From an uncultured Prevotellaceae bacterium (lineage in GTDB: Bacteria > Bacteroidota > Bacteroidia > Bacteroidales > Muribaculaceae): DNA of 64,000 nt. How positions within the stretch are numbered: the first letter of the stretch is position 1; every line of letters begins with the position of its first letter. Below the pieces are notes generated by a model. That model did not search any database and was not told where the DNA came from. It saw only the letters and a program-made list of their open reading frames with translations. Shown here piece after piece: positions 1 through 8,115 of the stretch. The DNA is taken from NCBI GenBank assembly GCA_900320245.1, contig ONRP01000025.1, positions 45,210 to 109,209 of the forward strand. The letters run 5' to 3'. Both the position numbers and the translations under genes were made by a program.

Positions 1-616
1 GCGTCACGGTGATGGGCACATTGGTCGCAGTGATGCTGTTGAAGTACTTCACGTCCTTGGCATGGACGATGCCCATGACCTTGACGATGGCACTGTTGCT
101 GGCCGGGGCGATGTCGAACTGGTACATGACGTTCTCCATCGTGTTGGACTTGGTGGTGTCGTCATAGGTGATGGTGTTCTCGGTCTTCAGGAAGAACACC
201 TCGGGGGTGGTCGAAATCACGCGGATGCCGCCCGTCGTGGTGTAACTGTAGCGCATCGAGCCCTCGTTGAAGTCCACGTAGCCGCTGAACGAGCCGTAAC
301 TTGCCGAGGTCAACACATAGAATCCCAGGCGTTTGGGCGTGGCGGTGAGGTCGTCGAGTTTGAGTTGCTTGTCGCCCTGACCGTCGTTGTAGTTGAGTTC
401 GAGCGACGCCTTGTGTTTGACGGTGTCGATCACGAGTTTGTTGTGTGTCGAGGAGATGCCGATGACGGCATCGCTGCCCGTCTGTACCATGTGGTTGACC
501 ATGGCGGTGTTGACGGTGAACACGCCGTCGCCGCGCTTGGGCTCGTCATCGTCGCTGCACGAGATAGCACCCATGAGCACACCGGTCATTGCTATCAGTA
601 AAAGGATCTTTTTCAT
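1..616 (-). CDS. surface lipoprotein, 3' end beyond window
   Basis: Reads leftward off the window edge, so only the first 205 codons are present. The N terminus MKKILLLIAMTGVLMGAISC is a lipoprotein signal with the lipobox Cys at residue 20. The Cys is followed by SDDDEP, an acidic stretch like the Bacteroidota lipoprotein export signal, so the protein is probably on the cell surface. The rest is Thr/Ser/Val-rich with alternating hydrophobic residues, suggesting beta structure. I recognise no named domain. The next gene upstream is another small lipoprotein with the same type of N terminus; late in this partial protein a segment around NVPITVT resembles DAPVTV in that neighbour, so they may be distant paralogues (inference). 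The start is the only ATG that gives the signal peptide; a -7 element lies about 32 bases upstream. Confidence 0.8.
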   Translation of the reverse strand, partial: MKKILLLIAMTGVLMGAISCSDDDEPKRGDGVFTVNTAMVNHMVQTGSDAVIGISSTHNKLVIDTVKHKASLELNYNDGQGDKQLKLDDLTATPKRLGFYVLTSASYGSFSGYVDFNEGSMRYSYTTTGGIRVISTTPEVFFLKTENTITYDDTTKSNTMENVMYQFDIAPASNSAIVKVMGIVHAKDVKYFNSITATNVPITVT

Positions 617-647
617 GTCGAAAAATAATGTATTGGTGATACAGGCC

Positions 648-656
648 GCAAATTTA
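648..656 (-). promoter_or_regulatory. candidate promoter -7 element for the 1..616 lipoprotein
   Basis: On the minus strand this reads TAAATTTGC, matching the Bacteroidota -7 consensus TAnnTTTG. No clear -33 TTTG is present at the usual spacing, because the region upstream is the T-run and stem of the preceding terminator. The predicted transcript start would give a leader of about 25 nt. Confidence 0.5.
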
Positions 657-667
657 CACCTAAAAAA

Positions 668-697
668 CAAATGGCGCATAGGTTCGTGCGCCATTTG
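668..697 (-). terminator. rho-independent terminator of the 736..1197 lipoprotein gene
   Basis: Perfect 11-bp inverted repeat CAAATGGCGCA / TGCGCCATTTG with an 8-nt loop. On the minus strand it is followed directly by a run of T. It lies 39 bases beyond the stop codon of the gene ending at 736 and abuts the next promoter element. On the plus strand it is followed by a less regular T-rich stretch, so it is mainly a minus-strand terminator. Confidence 0.8.
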
Positions 698-735
698 TAA
701 TGTTTTTTATATTAAATCTCGTTAAAAACCTGTTC

Positions 736-1197
736 TCACTTGAGTTTGCCGCTGTCGTCATAGTGTCCGCCGTGGCAGTCGAACGTGATGCTGTATTTCT
801 TGTCTTTGGTGTCAACTTTGCAGTTCAGGTCGGTCACGAGGTAGGCATCGCCGGGCATGGGCACGGGCGTGTTGCCGCGCAGCAAGTAGGGCATGATGTT
901 GGTGCCGCTGTAGGTGTATACCTTGCCGCTCTTGTCGACGGTCACGGGAGCGTCGATGCGGATGTTCATCGCGGGCGAGACGGCCTCACCGATGTGGAAC
1001 ACGATGTTATACAGGTAGATGCTGCTTGAATCCTTGTTCAAATCGATGTCAAACATGAAGTGGGTGTCGGTCGGTTCCAGATAGACACTCTCCAATTTCT
1101 GGGTGGGCACGGGAGGATCATCATCGTCGTCGCCGCACGCGGTAAACACCAGGCCAAACATGGTGGCCATAAATAAGATGCTGAATAATTTTTTCAT
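736..1197 (-). CDS. small surface lipoprotein (153 aa)
   Basis: Complete 153-residue protein. Residues 1-20 form a lipoprotein signal ending in FTAC; the Cys is followed by GDDDDDPP, an Asp-rich lipoprotein export signal typical of surface-exposed Bacteroidota lipoproteins. The mature part is short and beta-rich (for example SIYLYNIVFHIG and YSITFDCHGGHYDD). I do not recognise a family beyond small Bacteroidales lipoproteins of unknown function. It has its own promoter (1261-1294) and a strong terminator (668-697), so it is probably a single-gene transcript. The TonB-dependent receptor gene lies upstream on the same strand, separated by a 9-bp repeat array, and the lipoprotein may work with it at the surface; that is only suggested by proximity. 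Confidence 0.85.
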   Translation of the reverse strand: MKKLFSILFMATMFGLVFTACGDDDDDPPVPTQKLESVYLEPTDTHFMFDIDLNKDSSSIYLYNIVFHIGEAVSPAMNIRIDAPVTVDKSGKVYTYSGTNIMPYLLRGNTPVPMPGDAYLVTDLNCKVDTKDKKYSITFDCHGGHYDDSGKLK

Positions 1198-1260
1198 TGT
1201 TTTGTAGTGATAATTATGTAATATTCTATTTATCAGGTAGTTTTGTGCCGATTAGCGGGT

Positions 1261-1294
1261 GCAAAGGTATAATGATTTGTCCATAATGGCCAAA
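1261..1294 (-). promoter_or_regulatory. promoter for the 736..1197 lipoprotein
   Basis: On the minus strand: -33 TTTG (1291-1294), a 21-bp spacer, and -7 TACCTTTGC (1261-1269), matching the Bacteroidota TTTG / TAnnTTTG pattern. The leader would be about 55-60 nt and AT-rich. Confidence 0.6.
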
Positions 1295-1330
1295 TTTTTC
1301 AAGGGCTTTTTTATTGACTAGAGTGATTTT

Positions 1331-1375
1331 CTGGACAAACTGGAGGGGCCAGACTTGCTGGGCAAACTGGAGTAG
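1331..1375. repeat. 9-bp tandem array, five units
   Basis: Five 9-bp units read CTGGACAAA, CTGGAGGGG, CCAGACTTG, CTGGGCAAA, CTGGAGTAG. On the minus strand (the sense of the flanking genes) the units read as YTCCAG-type words, the same theme as the arrays at 50461 and 39840. The array begins 4 bases beyond the stop codon of the TonB-dependent receptor. Confidence 0.7.
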
Positions 1376-1379
1376 CCTG

Positions 1380-3614
1380 TCACAGGTTGAGACGCAGGGT
1401 GGCGCCGAGCGAGCGGCCATGGCCGCGCTGCAGAAAGTGGTGCTGAATCGACACGAAGTAGAAGGTCTTGTATTGGGTGTCGGTCAGGTTGCGGCCCCAC
1501 AACTGCAGGCTATAATGCTTCTGCTGCCAGGTGATTGAGGCGCCCAGCAGGGCATACATCGGCTGGCGCAGCGTGTTGGCCTCGTCCCAGTAGATGTCGC
1601 CCGTGGCGCGCACGTTGGCGGCCAGGGTGAGCCGGTTGTCATCACCGCCCACCTTAAAGGCGTGGCTGGCCTCGGCAAACACGGTGTGCATCGGCGCATA
1701 AGGCACCCGGTTGCCGCTATGGTCTACCTTGCCGTCGTTGTAATCCTTGAAGGTCGCGTGAGTGAAACCATAACTTAAATTCAGGCGGGTTAACTCGGTG
1801 GGAGAGACCGACATGGCGAACTCGGCTCCCCAACTGTGGGTCTTGCCTGCGTTGGTCATCATGCGGCCCGTGGTGGTACCGGGAGGGAAGACGGTGAGTT
1901 GGCGGTCTCGGCAGTCTATGAAGAAGATGTCCATGTCGCTCTGCACACGTCCCTGCCAGCACTCGAAGTGCCCGCCCAACTCGTAGTTCCAGGCTTTCTC
2001 GGGTTTGTAGCCCACCATCTTGTCCACGTCATACTGCAGGCCGATGCCCATCAGACCCATCAGACGCTGTTGCAGCACATCGCTGAACATCTGGGTGTTG
2101 AAGCCGCCGGCCTTGCTGCCGCGCGATGCGGCGAGATAGACGGTGTGGTTCTTGCCCGGCCACGGGTGCCAAGTGAGGCTCACGTTGGGCAGAATGGTGA
2201 AAAAGTCCTTGTCGAGCGTGCTGCTCTCGTCGATGTCGATGTCCTCGTGCGAGAACACGGCGCCCGTCGCCAGGACATAGGTCGTGTAGCCCGTGTGGGT
2301 CACGCTGCGGTAGTTGAGCCGTGCGTGCTCATAGTCGAGACGCAGGCCGGCCTGCAGCGTCCACTGTCCCCACTGGTAACTGCTCTCGTGGTACAGCGCC
2401 GCACCCCAACTGGGGCTGGTGAAATGGCTGCCCAGCACAAACGAGCGGGTGTCCCAGGCAATGGGATACTCGGGGATGGCGTCGTTGACGTGCTTCTCGA
2501 TGAACTGCTCGATGCCGTAGTCGTAGAACGTCACCGGGGCGTCCATGCGGTACCGGCGGAAGAAACCGCTGGCGCCGGCAAGCCAGTTGTAGCCCTCGCC
2601 CTTGTCGATGCTGCGGACGATGAAGTCCTGGGTCAGGGCGTGCTCGCGGCGTGCCTGGGTCAGCGTGAAGTAGTCGTGCTCGGTGAAGTCCTGGTCCAGC
2701 GTCATGTTGTCGTCGAGGTACTGGTAACTGGTGATGCTCGACATGACGAGGTTGTCCAGCGTCTTGCGCAGCGTCAGACCGTCCATGACCGCCGTGCGGC
2801 GGTAGAAACACGTGTCGTTATAGGCAATCTCACCGGTCTCGACCCACTCATAGGGGTAGCCGCCCTGGCGACCGACCGAAAGTGAAGCCACGTTGCTGAT
2901 GTACAGGCCGTTGTCGTCGCGCCACTCGACCTTGGCCCGCGCTCCCAACTGCCGCTCCCAGTCACAGCGGCGCCCGTTGTGAAGGTTGGTGAACTCGCCC
3001 CGCGTGGAATTGTACTGCACCGATAACGACAGGCCCAGATTGGGCTTCAGCAGGCGGTAATGGCTTGCGCCCACGCGCCAGGTGCCGTGGCTTGCCCCCT
3101 CGACCACGGCGCGGGTGCCCTGGTAGTTGAGCGGCGACAGGGTGTAGATATTCATCAGGCCGCCCAGGGTGTTGCGTCCGTACAGGGTATTCTGCGGTCC
3201 GCGCAGCATCTCCATGCGGGCGATGTCTAGCAGGTCAAAGTCATAGTTCTCCTTGGTCATCACCGGCACGTTGTCGATGGTCAACCCCACAGCGGGTTGG
3301 TCGATGCGCGTGCCGATGCCGCGCACATACACCGTCGACGTCATGCGGCTGCCGTAGTCGGGGATGAACAGGTTGGGCACCAGGTCGGCAGCCGTCTTGG
3401 CCGATACCACCTGGTTGCGCTGGGCTTCCTCGTTGCCGATGACCGTCAGGGCTGTCGCCTGCGTACGCAGGTCGGCGTTTTGCTTGATGGCGGTCACGGT
3501 CACCTCGCTCAGCGACACCGTATCACCCTGAGTGACAGGTACATCGCTGGTGACGGCAGCATGGCCCATCGTCCACAGCCACATCAGTCCTATGACGGTT
3601 ATCCATTTTTTCAC
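1380..3614 (-). CDS. TonB-dependent outer-membrane receptor
   Basis: 744-residue outer-membrane receptor. Signal peptide about residues 1-19 (MKKWITVIGLMWLWTMGHA), then a TonB-box-like segment DTVSLSEVTVTA (about 31-42). A plug domain follows (about 45-165, with YVRGIGTRIDQPAVGLTIDN and LRGPQNTLYGRNTLGGLMNI), then a 22-strand-type beta barrel ending LGATLRLNL. There is no N-terminal carboxypeptidase-regulatory-like domain and no adjacent SusD, so this is not a SusCD glycan system. A vitamin, siderophore or other small ligand is more likely, but the substrate cannot be read. The start codon is GTG; the first ATG lies ten codons later and would remove the Lys-Lys of the signal peptide. The -7 promoter element sits only about 4 bases upstream of this GTG. 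Confidence 0.92.
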   Translation of the reverse strand: MKKWITVIGLMWLWTMGHAAVTSDVPVTQGDTVSLSEVTVTAIKQNADLRTQATALTVIGNEEAQRNQVVSAKTAADLVPNLFIPDYGSRMTSTVYVRGIGTRIDQPAVGLTIDNVPVMTKENYDFDLLDIARMEMLRGPQNTLYGRNTLGGLMNIYTLSPLNYQGTRAVVEGASHGTWRVGASHYRLLKPNLGLSLSVQYNSTRGEFTNLHNGRRCDWERQLGARAKVEWRDDNGLYISNVASLSVGRQGGYPYEWVETGEIAYNDTCFYRRTAVMDGLTLRKTLDNLVMSSITSYQYLDDNMTLDQDFTEHDYFTLTQARREHALTQDFIVRSIDKGEGYNWLAGASGFFRRYRMDAPVTFYDYGIEQFIEKHVNDAIPEYPIAWDTRSFVLGSHFTSPSWGAALYHESSYQWGQWTLQAGLRLDYEHARLNYRSVTHTGYTTYVLATGAVFSHEDIDIDESSTLDKDFFTILPNVSLTWHPWPGKNHTVYLAASRGSKAGGFNTQMFSDVLQQRLMGLMGIGLQYDVDKMVGYKPEKAWNYELGGHFECWQGRVQSDMDIFFIDCRDRQLTVFPPGTTTGRMMTNAGKTHSWGAEFAMSVSPTELTRLNLSYGFTHATFKDYNDGKVDHSGNRVPYAPMHTVFAEASHAFKVGGDDNRLTLAANVRATGDIYWDEANTLRQPMYALLGASITWQQKHYSLQLWGRNLTDTQYKTFYFVSIQHHFLQRGHGRSLGATLRLNL

Positions 3615-3618
3615 GGCT

Positions 3619-3652
3619 GCAAAGATAGTGATTTTAAAAACATCTTCGCAAA
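3619..3652 (-). promoter_or_regulatory. promoter overlapping the translation start of the TonB receptor
   Basis: Minus strand: -33 TTTG (3649-3652), 21-bp spacer, -7 TATCTTTGC (3619-3627). The expected transcription start falls at or next to the GTG start codon at 3614, which would give a leaderless or nearly leaderless mRNA. Confidence 0.55.
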
Positions 3653-3861
3653 ATCAGTGAAATTAGCATCGAAAATAATTCGTGCGCGCCATTGCCAATA
3701 TGTTGATAAAAATATGAATATTATTTTGCCGTTTTACTATGTTATATTAAGAAAAATAACGATATTTGCACCCGAATTAAATTCTCACGACGTGGCGTAG
3801 CGATGCGTTACGTCATTTAAACCATTGGATATTAGTAACTTAATCAATTATTTTAACCAAG

Positions 3862-4869
3862 ATGACCAAATTTAACTTCTTGAAGACCGCTTGTGTCTTG
3901 TGCTTGATGGCGCTGTTCAGTTTGTCTATCAATGCCCAGAATCGGACGATGATCGGTGATGTTGACGGCAGTACCGCAGTGGACATCAACGATGTTACCG
4001 TTCTCATCAATTACGTGCTTACCGGTGATGAAACCGGAGTTGATCTGGCTGCAGCCGATATCGCCATTGACGGTTCTGTAGACATCAACGATGTAACAGC
4101 CCTGATCAACTACGTCTTGACGGGCGAGATGCCCTATACCCTTCCCGAACCCATTGAGTTCACCGTCAGCGGTATAACCTTCCAGATGCAACTCGTCGAG
4201 GGTGGTACATTCACCATGGGTGGCCAAGAAGGTTATCCACATTTAAGGCCTTGGGAACTCCCTGCCCATGAAGTGACTCTCTCGGACTACTACATTGGTG
4301 TAACCGAGGTGACCCAGGAACTGTACAAGGCAGTGGTGGGCAGCAACCCGAGTTGGTTCACTTCGACAAATGGTTACACCAACAACCTGAAGCGTCCTGT
4401 TGAGAACATCACCTTTGCCAACGCTCAGAATTTCATTACCAAGTTGAATCAGAAGACCGGCAAGACCTTCCGTCTGATCACCGAGGCCGAGTGGGAGTAT
4501 GCTGCTCGTGGCGGCAGACTCAGCAAGGGTTACATGTTTCCCGGTAGCGACAATGTTGACGAGGTCGCTTGGCACAGTGGCAATTCCCAAGACTTGACTT
4601 ACCCTGTTGGCCAAAAACTGCCTAACGAGTTGGGCCTCTATGACATGGGTGGAAACGTCGAGGAATGGTGCGCCGACTGGTATGGCGAATACAGCGCACG
4701 CCCCGCAACCGACCCCACGGGACCGACGACCGGAACTACCCGTGTTGTCCGTGGAGCAAGTTGGGATCAGGCTTGGTATACTTGCCGCCCCTCTTCTCGT
4801 CATGATGGTGGCATCCCGACCTACGCCCATGCCCGCCGTGGTCTGCGCATCGCCATGACTCCGCAATAA
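3862..4869 (+). CDS. exported dockerin-like / SUMF1-like protein
   Basis: 335 residues. A signal peptide (about 1-25, ending INAQ) is followed by a pair of dockerin-type repeats (about 30-92) with calcium-loop-like words GDVDGSTAVDINDVTVLIN and ADIAIDGSVDINDVTALIN. A formylglycine-generating-enzyme-like (SUMF1) domain then runs from about residue 105 to the end, with GGTFTMGG, PAHEVTLSDYYIGVTEVTQ, LITEAEWEYAARGG, LYDMGGNVEEWCADWYG and RGASWDQAWYTCR. True FGE needs two catalytic Cys near the RGGS motif; only one Cys is seen here, so sulfatase activation is unlikely and a binding or structural role is more plausible. The dockerin repeats are degenerate compared with clostridial ones, and no cohesin is visible. 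The gene stands alone, with a terminator behind it. The same dockerin-SUMF1 pair recurs in the broken gene at 26003-29321. Confidence 0.88.
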   Translation: MTKFNFLKTACVLCLMALFSLSINAQNRTMIGDVDGSTAVDINDVTVLINYVLTGDETGVDLAAADIAIDGSVDINDVTALINYVLTGEMPYTLPEPIEFTVSGITFQMQLVEGGTFTMGGQEGYPHLRPWELPAHEVTLSDYYIGVTEVTQELYKAVVGSNPSWFTSTNGYTNNLKRPVENITFANAQNFITKLNQKTGKTFRLITEAEWEYAARGGRLSKGYMFPGSDNVDEVAWHSGNSQDLTYPVGQKLPNELGLYDMGGNVEEWCADWYGEYSARPATDPTGPTTGTTRVVRGASWDQAWYTCRPSSRHDGGIPTYAHARRGLRIAMTPQ

Positions 4870-4909
4870 GTCACAAGTCGAAAAGAAGAAAAATTTTTGT
4901 TAGAATCCA

Positions 4910-4936
4910 GGAGCCGGAGGGGTCACCCCCGGCTCC
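4910..4936 (+). terminator. terminator after the SUMF1-like gene
   Basis: Inverted repeat GGAGCCGG / CCGGCTCC (8 bp), extended by GGG/CCC around a short loop and followed by a T-rich tail (TTATTTTAT). It lies 40 bases after the stop codon at 4869. Confidence 0.8.
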
Positions 4937-5247
4937 TTATTTTATCCCCTTTGGCCATCATCACTACGGGCCTTGAGCCCAAAAATATACTACGAATTGC
5001 ACGCATTTAACTGATCAGGCATCTGCGTTCCAACTGGCAGGAGCGCTGATGCCCATTCGGATAATTCGATTAATTCGCAGGCCGTTATTTGAATCGCTGA
5101 AGCCATAGTCTTGATTGTATTTCTTGTTTTCCCTTCGGCAGAGGTGCGGAAGTCTAACTTTTCTTGTCTTCAAGTGACAGGCGTGTTGCGTCGTGGCGGG
5201 AGAGTGGGGCGACTTGTTAACAAGTGCGAAAAATGGTGCCTTTTTGG
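4937..5247. other. gene-free stretch before the nuo/atp operon
   Basis: About 310 bases with no credible reading frame. Around 5050-5080 there is an AT-rich stretch, TTCGGATAATTCGATTAATT, whose theme (TTCGG-TAATTC) recurs near 22935-22950 in the other large gap. No RNA gene or known element is recognised. Confidence 0.5.
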
Positions 5248-5280
5248 TTTGGCTGTTTAATTAATATTGTGTATATTTGC
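5248..5280 (+). promoter_or_regulatory. promoter of the nuo-atp-nuo operon
   Basis: -33 TTTG (5248-5251), 20-bp spacer, -7 TATATTTGC (5272-5280): an excellent match to the Bacteroidota housekeeping promoter. Transcription would start near 5287 and give an untranslated leader of about 128 nt before nuoA. No comparable promoter is apparent in the short gaps inside the operon. Confidence 0.75.
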
Positions 5281-5299
5281 ACCGATTTTAGGGGCTCTT

Positions 5300-5342
5300 C
5301 TGCATCGATCACATACGCGCGTGTGCGTAATGTATTGTGCAG
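5300..5342 (+). other. stem-loop in the nuoA leader
   Basis: An imperfect long hairpin lies within the operon leader: CTGCA (5300-5304) pairs with TGCAG (5338-5342), and inside it CACATACGC pairs imperfectly with GCGTAATGT. It could protect the 5' end or control the operon, but no known riboswitch class is recognised. Confidence 0.35.
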
Positions 5343-5414
5343 TAGAGACTTTGAGACATTTGCATGTTTTAACCTGACAAAAATTAGAACAAAACAATAC
5401 AAAGATCTTCTTTT

Positions 5415-5801
5415 ATGGAATCATCAATTTTCGGAATTCAGGGCACGACCATGGCGATTACGGCGGCATTGACCGGTGTGTTGCTGGTTGTCGGCGCTCT
5501 GGTAATCGCGTGGTTAATTGGCCCGCGCAGTTACACCAAGAAGAAAGGCGAGCCCTTTGAGTGCGGTATTCCCACCCGAGGCGACTCGATGGCCCAGTAC
5601 CACGTGGGCTATTACCTGTTTGCCATCCTGTTCCTGATGTTTGACGTGGAAACGGTCTTCCTGTTCCCCTGGGCAAGCATCTGCAAGACGATCGCCACTA
5701 CGATTGGCGCTAAGGCCCTGCTCGCTGTGGGAACCTTCCTCGTAATTCTGGTTTTAGGTCTGGCTTATGCCTGGAAGAAAGGAGCGTTGAGATGGAAGTG
5801 A
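5415..5801 (+). CDS. nuoA: NADH-quinone oxidoreductase subunit A
   Basis: 128-residue inner-membrane subunit of complex I. Three hydrophobic helices are visible, about residues 12-35, 62-85 and 95-120. The conserved loop GEPFECGIPTRGD (about 46-58) carries the Cys-containing motif that links the membrane and peripheral arms, followed by FDVETVFLFPWA, a hallmark of NuoA. It is the first gene of the long operon, about 128 nt downstream of a strong promoter. The end overlaps the start of nuoB by 10 bases, indicating translational coupling. A second ATG at codon 13 is possible but would shorten the first helix region. Confidence 0.95.
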   Translation: MESSIFGIQGTTMAITAALTGVLLVVGALVIAWLIGPRSYTKKKGEPFECGIPTRGDSMAQYHVGYYLFAILFLMFDVETVFLFPWASICKTIATTIGAKALLAVGTFLVILVLGLAYAWKKGALRWK

Positions 5802-6406
5802 AAATCAAGTCGATGAAGCATGAGGACTTCAAGGACAACGAGTATATCGATAACCTGGTAGAGCAACTGCGCGCCGGCGGCACCAACATCATCGTTGGCA
5901 AGTTGGACCAGTTGATGAACTGGGGCGTGAGCAACTCGCTGTGGCCGCTGTGCTTCGGCACCAGTTGCTGCGCCATCGAGTTTATGTGCCTGGGTGCTGC
6001 CCGCTACGACATGGCCCGCTACGGCTTTGAGGTGGCGCGCAACAGCCCCCGCCAGGCCGACTACATCATGTGCCAGGGCACGATCAACTACCGCATGGCA
6101 CCGGCCCTCAAGCGCCTGTATGAGCAGATGGCCGAGCCCAAGTATGTCATCGCCTGCGGCTCGTGCACCGTCAGCGGCGGCCCGTTCAAGAACAGTTACT
6201 GCGTGGTTAAGGGCGTGGACGAGATCATCCCCGTGGATGTATATCTGCCCGGCTGCCCCCCGCGTCCCGAGGCCTTCTTCTATGCCCTGATGCAGTTGCA
6301 GCGCAAGATCAAGGTGCAGAAGTACTTTGGCGGCGTGAACCGCAAGGAGAAACTCAAGGACCTGAAATATGACGGCCAGGCCCTCCAGCAGGAAGAAGCC
6401 AAGTAA
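5792..6406 (+). CDS. nuoB: NADH-quinone oxidoreductase subunit B
   Basis: 204-residue peripheral-arm subunit that holds iron-sulfur cluster N2, the last electron carrier before quinone. The four expected ligands are present: adjacent Cys59 and Cys60 in GTSCCAIEFM, Cys125 in ACGSCTVSGG and Cys155 in LPGCPPRPE. The invariant quinone-site region RYDMARYGFEVARNSPRQAD is intact. The C-terminal tail after about residue 175 is Lys-rich and variable. The start overlaps nuoA; nuoCD follows after 26 bases. Confidence 0.97.
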   Translation: MEVKIKSMKHEDFKDNEYIDNLVEQLRAGGTNIIVGKLDQLMNWGVSNSLWPLCFGTSCCAIEFMCLGAARYDMARYGFEVARNSPRQADYIMCQGTINYRMAPALKRLYEQMAEPKYVIACGSCTVSGGPFKNSYCVVKGVDEIIPVDVYLPGCPPRPEAFFYALMQLQRKIKVQKYFGGVNRKEKLKDLKYDGQALQQEEAK

Positions 6407-6432
6407 TTAACCCGACAAAAAACCATCAAGAT

Positions 6433-8067
6433 ATGGCAGAGATACAAGACAAAATCACTCAGTTGTGCCCTCAGGCCCAGGTCGACACCACGGGCGAGTT
6501 CCCGCTGGTGACCGTGCCTGACGCACAGTGGCATGACCTGGCAAATGCCCTCAAGACCCAGTTGCACTACGACGTGCTCAGCGCCGTTGTGGGTATGGAC
6601 TGGACCGACGCCCTGGGCTGTGTTTACTATCTGACCAACACCACCACCCACGAACTGCTGCACGTCAAGGTGACCACGGCCGACCGTGAGAACCCCCGCT
6701 TGCACACCGTGTGCGACGTGTGGCCTGTAGCCAACTTCCAGGAGCGCGAGGTGTATGACTTCTACGGCATCGTGTTCATCGGCCATCCCGACATGCGCCG
6801 CATGTTCCTGCGCAACGATTGGGTAGGCTACCCCCTGCGCAAGGACTACAACCCCGACAGCAACCCCCTGCGTCTCGAGGACGAGACCAACGAGGATTAC
6901 ACCTGTCGCTGGGTCGAGGACGAGAACGGCAAGGTCAAGAAAATCGACGGCAAGGTGTTTGAGGACGACGAGTATGTCGTCAACGTGGGCCCGCAGCACC
7001 CCTCCACTCACGGTGTGATGCGCTACCGCGCCAGCATCGATGGCGAGACGGTGAAGAAGATTGACGTCGTCAGCGGTTACATCCACCGCGGCATCGAGAA
7101 GATGTGTGAGGACCTGACCTATCCCCAGATGCTCCTGTACACCGAGCGTATGGACTACATGGCCGCCCACATCAACCGCCACTGCATGTGCCTGTGCGTC
7201 GAGAAGGCCCTCGGCCTCGAGGTGCCCCGCCGTGCCGAACTCATCCGCCTGATGATGGACGAACTGATGCGTCTGTCGTCCCACCTGCTCAGTTACGGCT
7301 GCTTGACGATGGACCAGGGCGCTACCACGGCATTCTTCTACGGTTTCCGTGAGCGTGAGTTGATTTATGACATCTTTGACCGCACCTGCGGCGCCCGCAT
7401 GTCGATGAGTTACAGCACCATCGGTGGCGTGGTGGCCGACGTGCACGAGGACTTCGTCAAGGACGTGCGCAACGCCTGTGACGTCATCGAGAAGGCCCTC
7501 AAGGAATACCACAAACTGTTCACCGGCAACGTCATCGCCGTGAACCGCATGAAGGGCGTCGGCATCCTCAGCAAGGAAGACGCTGTCGCCTACGACATCA
7601 CCGGCCCCTCGGGCCGCGCCAGCGGGTGGCACTGCGACGTGCGCAAGACCAACCCCTACTCGCTGTACAATGAGTTCGACTTCGACGAGATTACCTACGA
7701 GAATGGTGACTCGATGGACCGCTACATGGTCCGCATGAAGGAGATGGAAGAGTGCATCAAGATTCTGCGCCAGGCCTGCGACAAACTCGAGGCCGAAGGT
7801 CTGCAGGGCGAGTACATCGCCCCCAAGGTGCCCAAGATGATGAAACTGCCCGCCGGCCACTGGTACCAGCAGGTCGAGGCCAGCCGTGGCGCCTTCGGTG
7901 TGTACATCGAGAGCGACGGCAACACCAAGCCCGTGCGCGTCCACTTCCAGTCGCCGTGCTTCAACCTCATCGGCGTGGTCGACCTGACATGTAAGGGTAA
8001 CCTGATTGCCGACCTGATTACCATCACGGCATCGCTCGACTTCGTGATCCCCGACATCGACCGCTAA
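6433..8067 (+). CDS. nuoCD: NADH-quinone oxidoreductase fused subunits C/D
   Basis: 544 residues, a natural fusion of the 30-kDa NuoC subunit and the 49-kDa NuoD subunit, as in several bacterial lineages. The NuoC part is about residues 1-170, with EREVYDFYGIVFIGHPD and LRNDWVGYPLRKDY. A charged linker (about 155-180) leads into NuoD, starting VVNVGPQHPSTHGVMR (about 184-199) and including GYIHRGIEKMCE, YTERMDYMAAHINRH and the C-terminal DLTCKGNLIADLI and FVIPDIDR. Together with NuoB it forms the quinone-binding cavity. NuoD usually contacts NuoG/E/F-linked modules, but those genes are absent here. Confidence 0.96.
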   Translation: MAEIQDKITQLCPQAQVDTTGEFPLVTVPDAQWHDLANALKTQLHYDVLSAVVGMDWTDALGCVYYLTNTTTHELLHVKVTTADRENPRLHTVCDVWPVANFQEREVYDFYGIVFIGHPDMRRMFLRNDWVGYPLRKDYNPDSNPLRLEDETNEDYTCRWVEDENGKVKKIDGKVFEDDEYVVNVGPQHPSTHGVMRYRASIDGETVKKIDVVSGYIHRGIEKMCEDLTYPQMLLYTERMDYMAAHINRHCMCLCVEKALGLEVPRRAELIRLMMDELMRLSSHLLSYGCLTMDQGATTAFFYGFRERELIYDIFDRTCGARMSMSYSTIGGVVADVHEDFVKDVRNACDVIEKALKEYHKLFTGNVIAVNRMKGVGILSKEDAVAYDITGPSGRASGWHCDVRKTNPYSLYNEFDFDEITYENGDSMDRYMVRMKEMEECIKILRQACDKLEAEGLQGEYIAPKVPKMMKLPAGHWYQQVEASRGAFGVYIESDGNTKPVRVHFQSPCFNLIGVVDLTCKGNLIADLITITASLDFVIPDIDR

Positions 8068-8115
8068 TCAACGAGTTAATTAAAACAGAACAAAACCACT
8101 AAAGAGATAATAGAT

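Noticed and set aside
3862-4869. Active formylglycine-generating enzyme
   Set aside because: Only one Cys lies near the RGASW motif and no sulfatase gene is near; annotated only as SUMF1-like.
6280-7944. Minus-strand open frame of about 554 codons
   Set aside because: Antisense shadow of nuoCD; no family resemblance.
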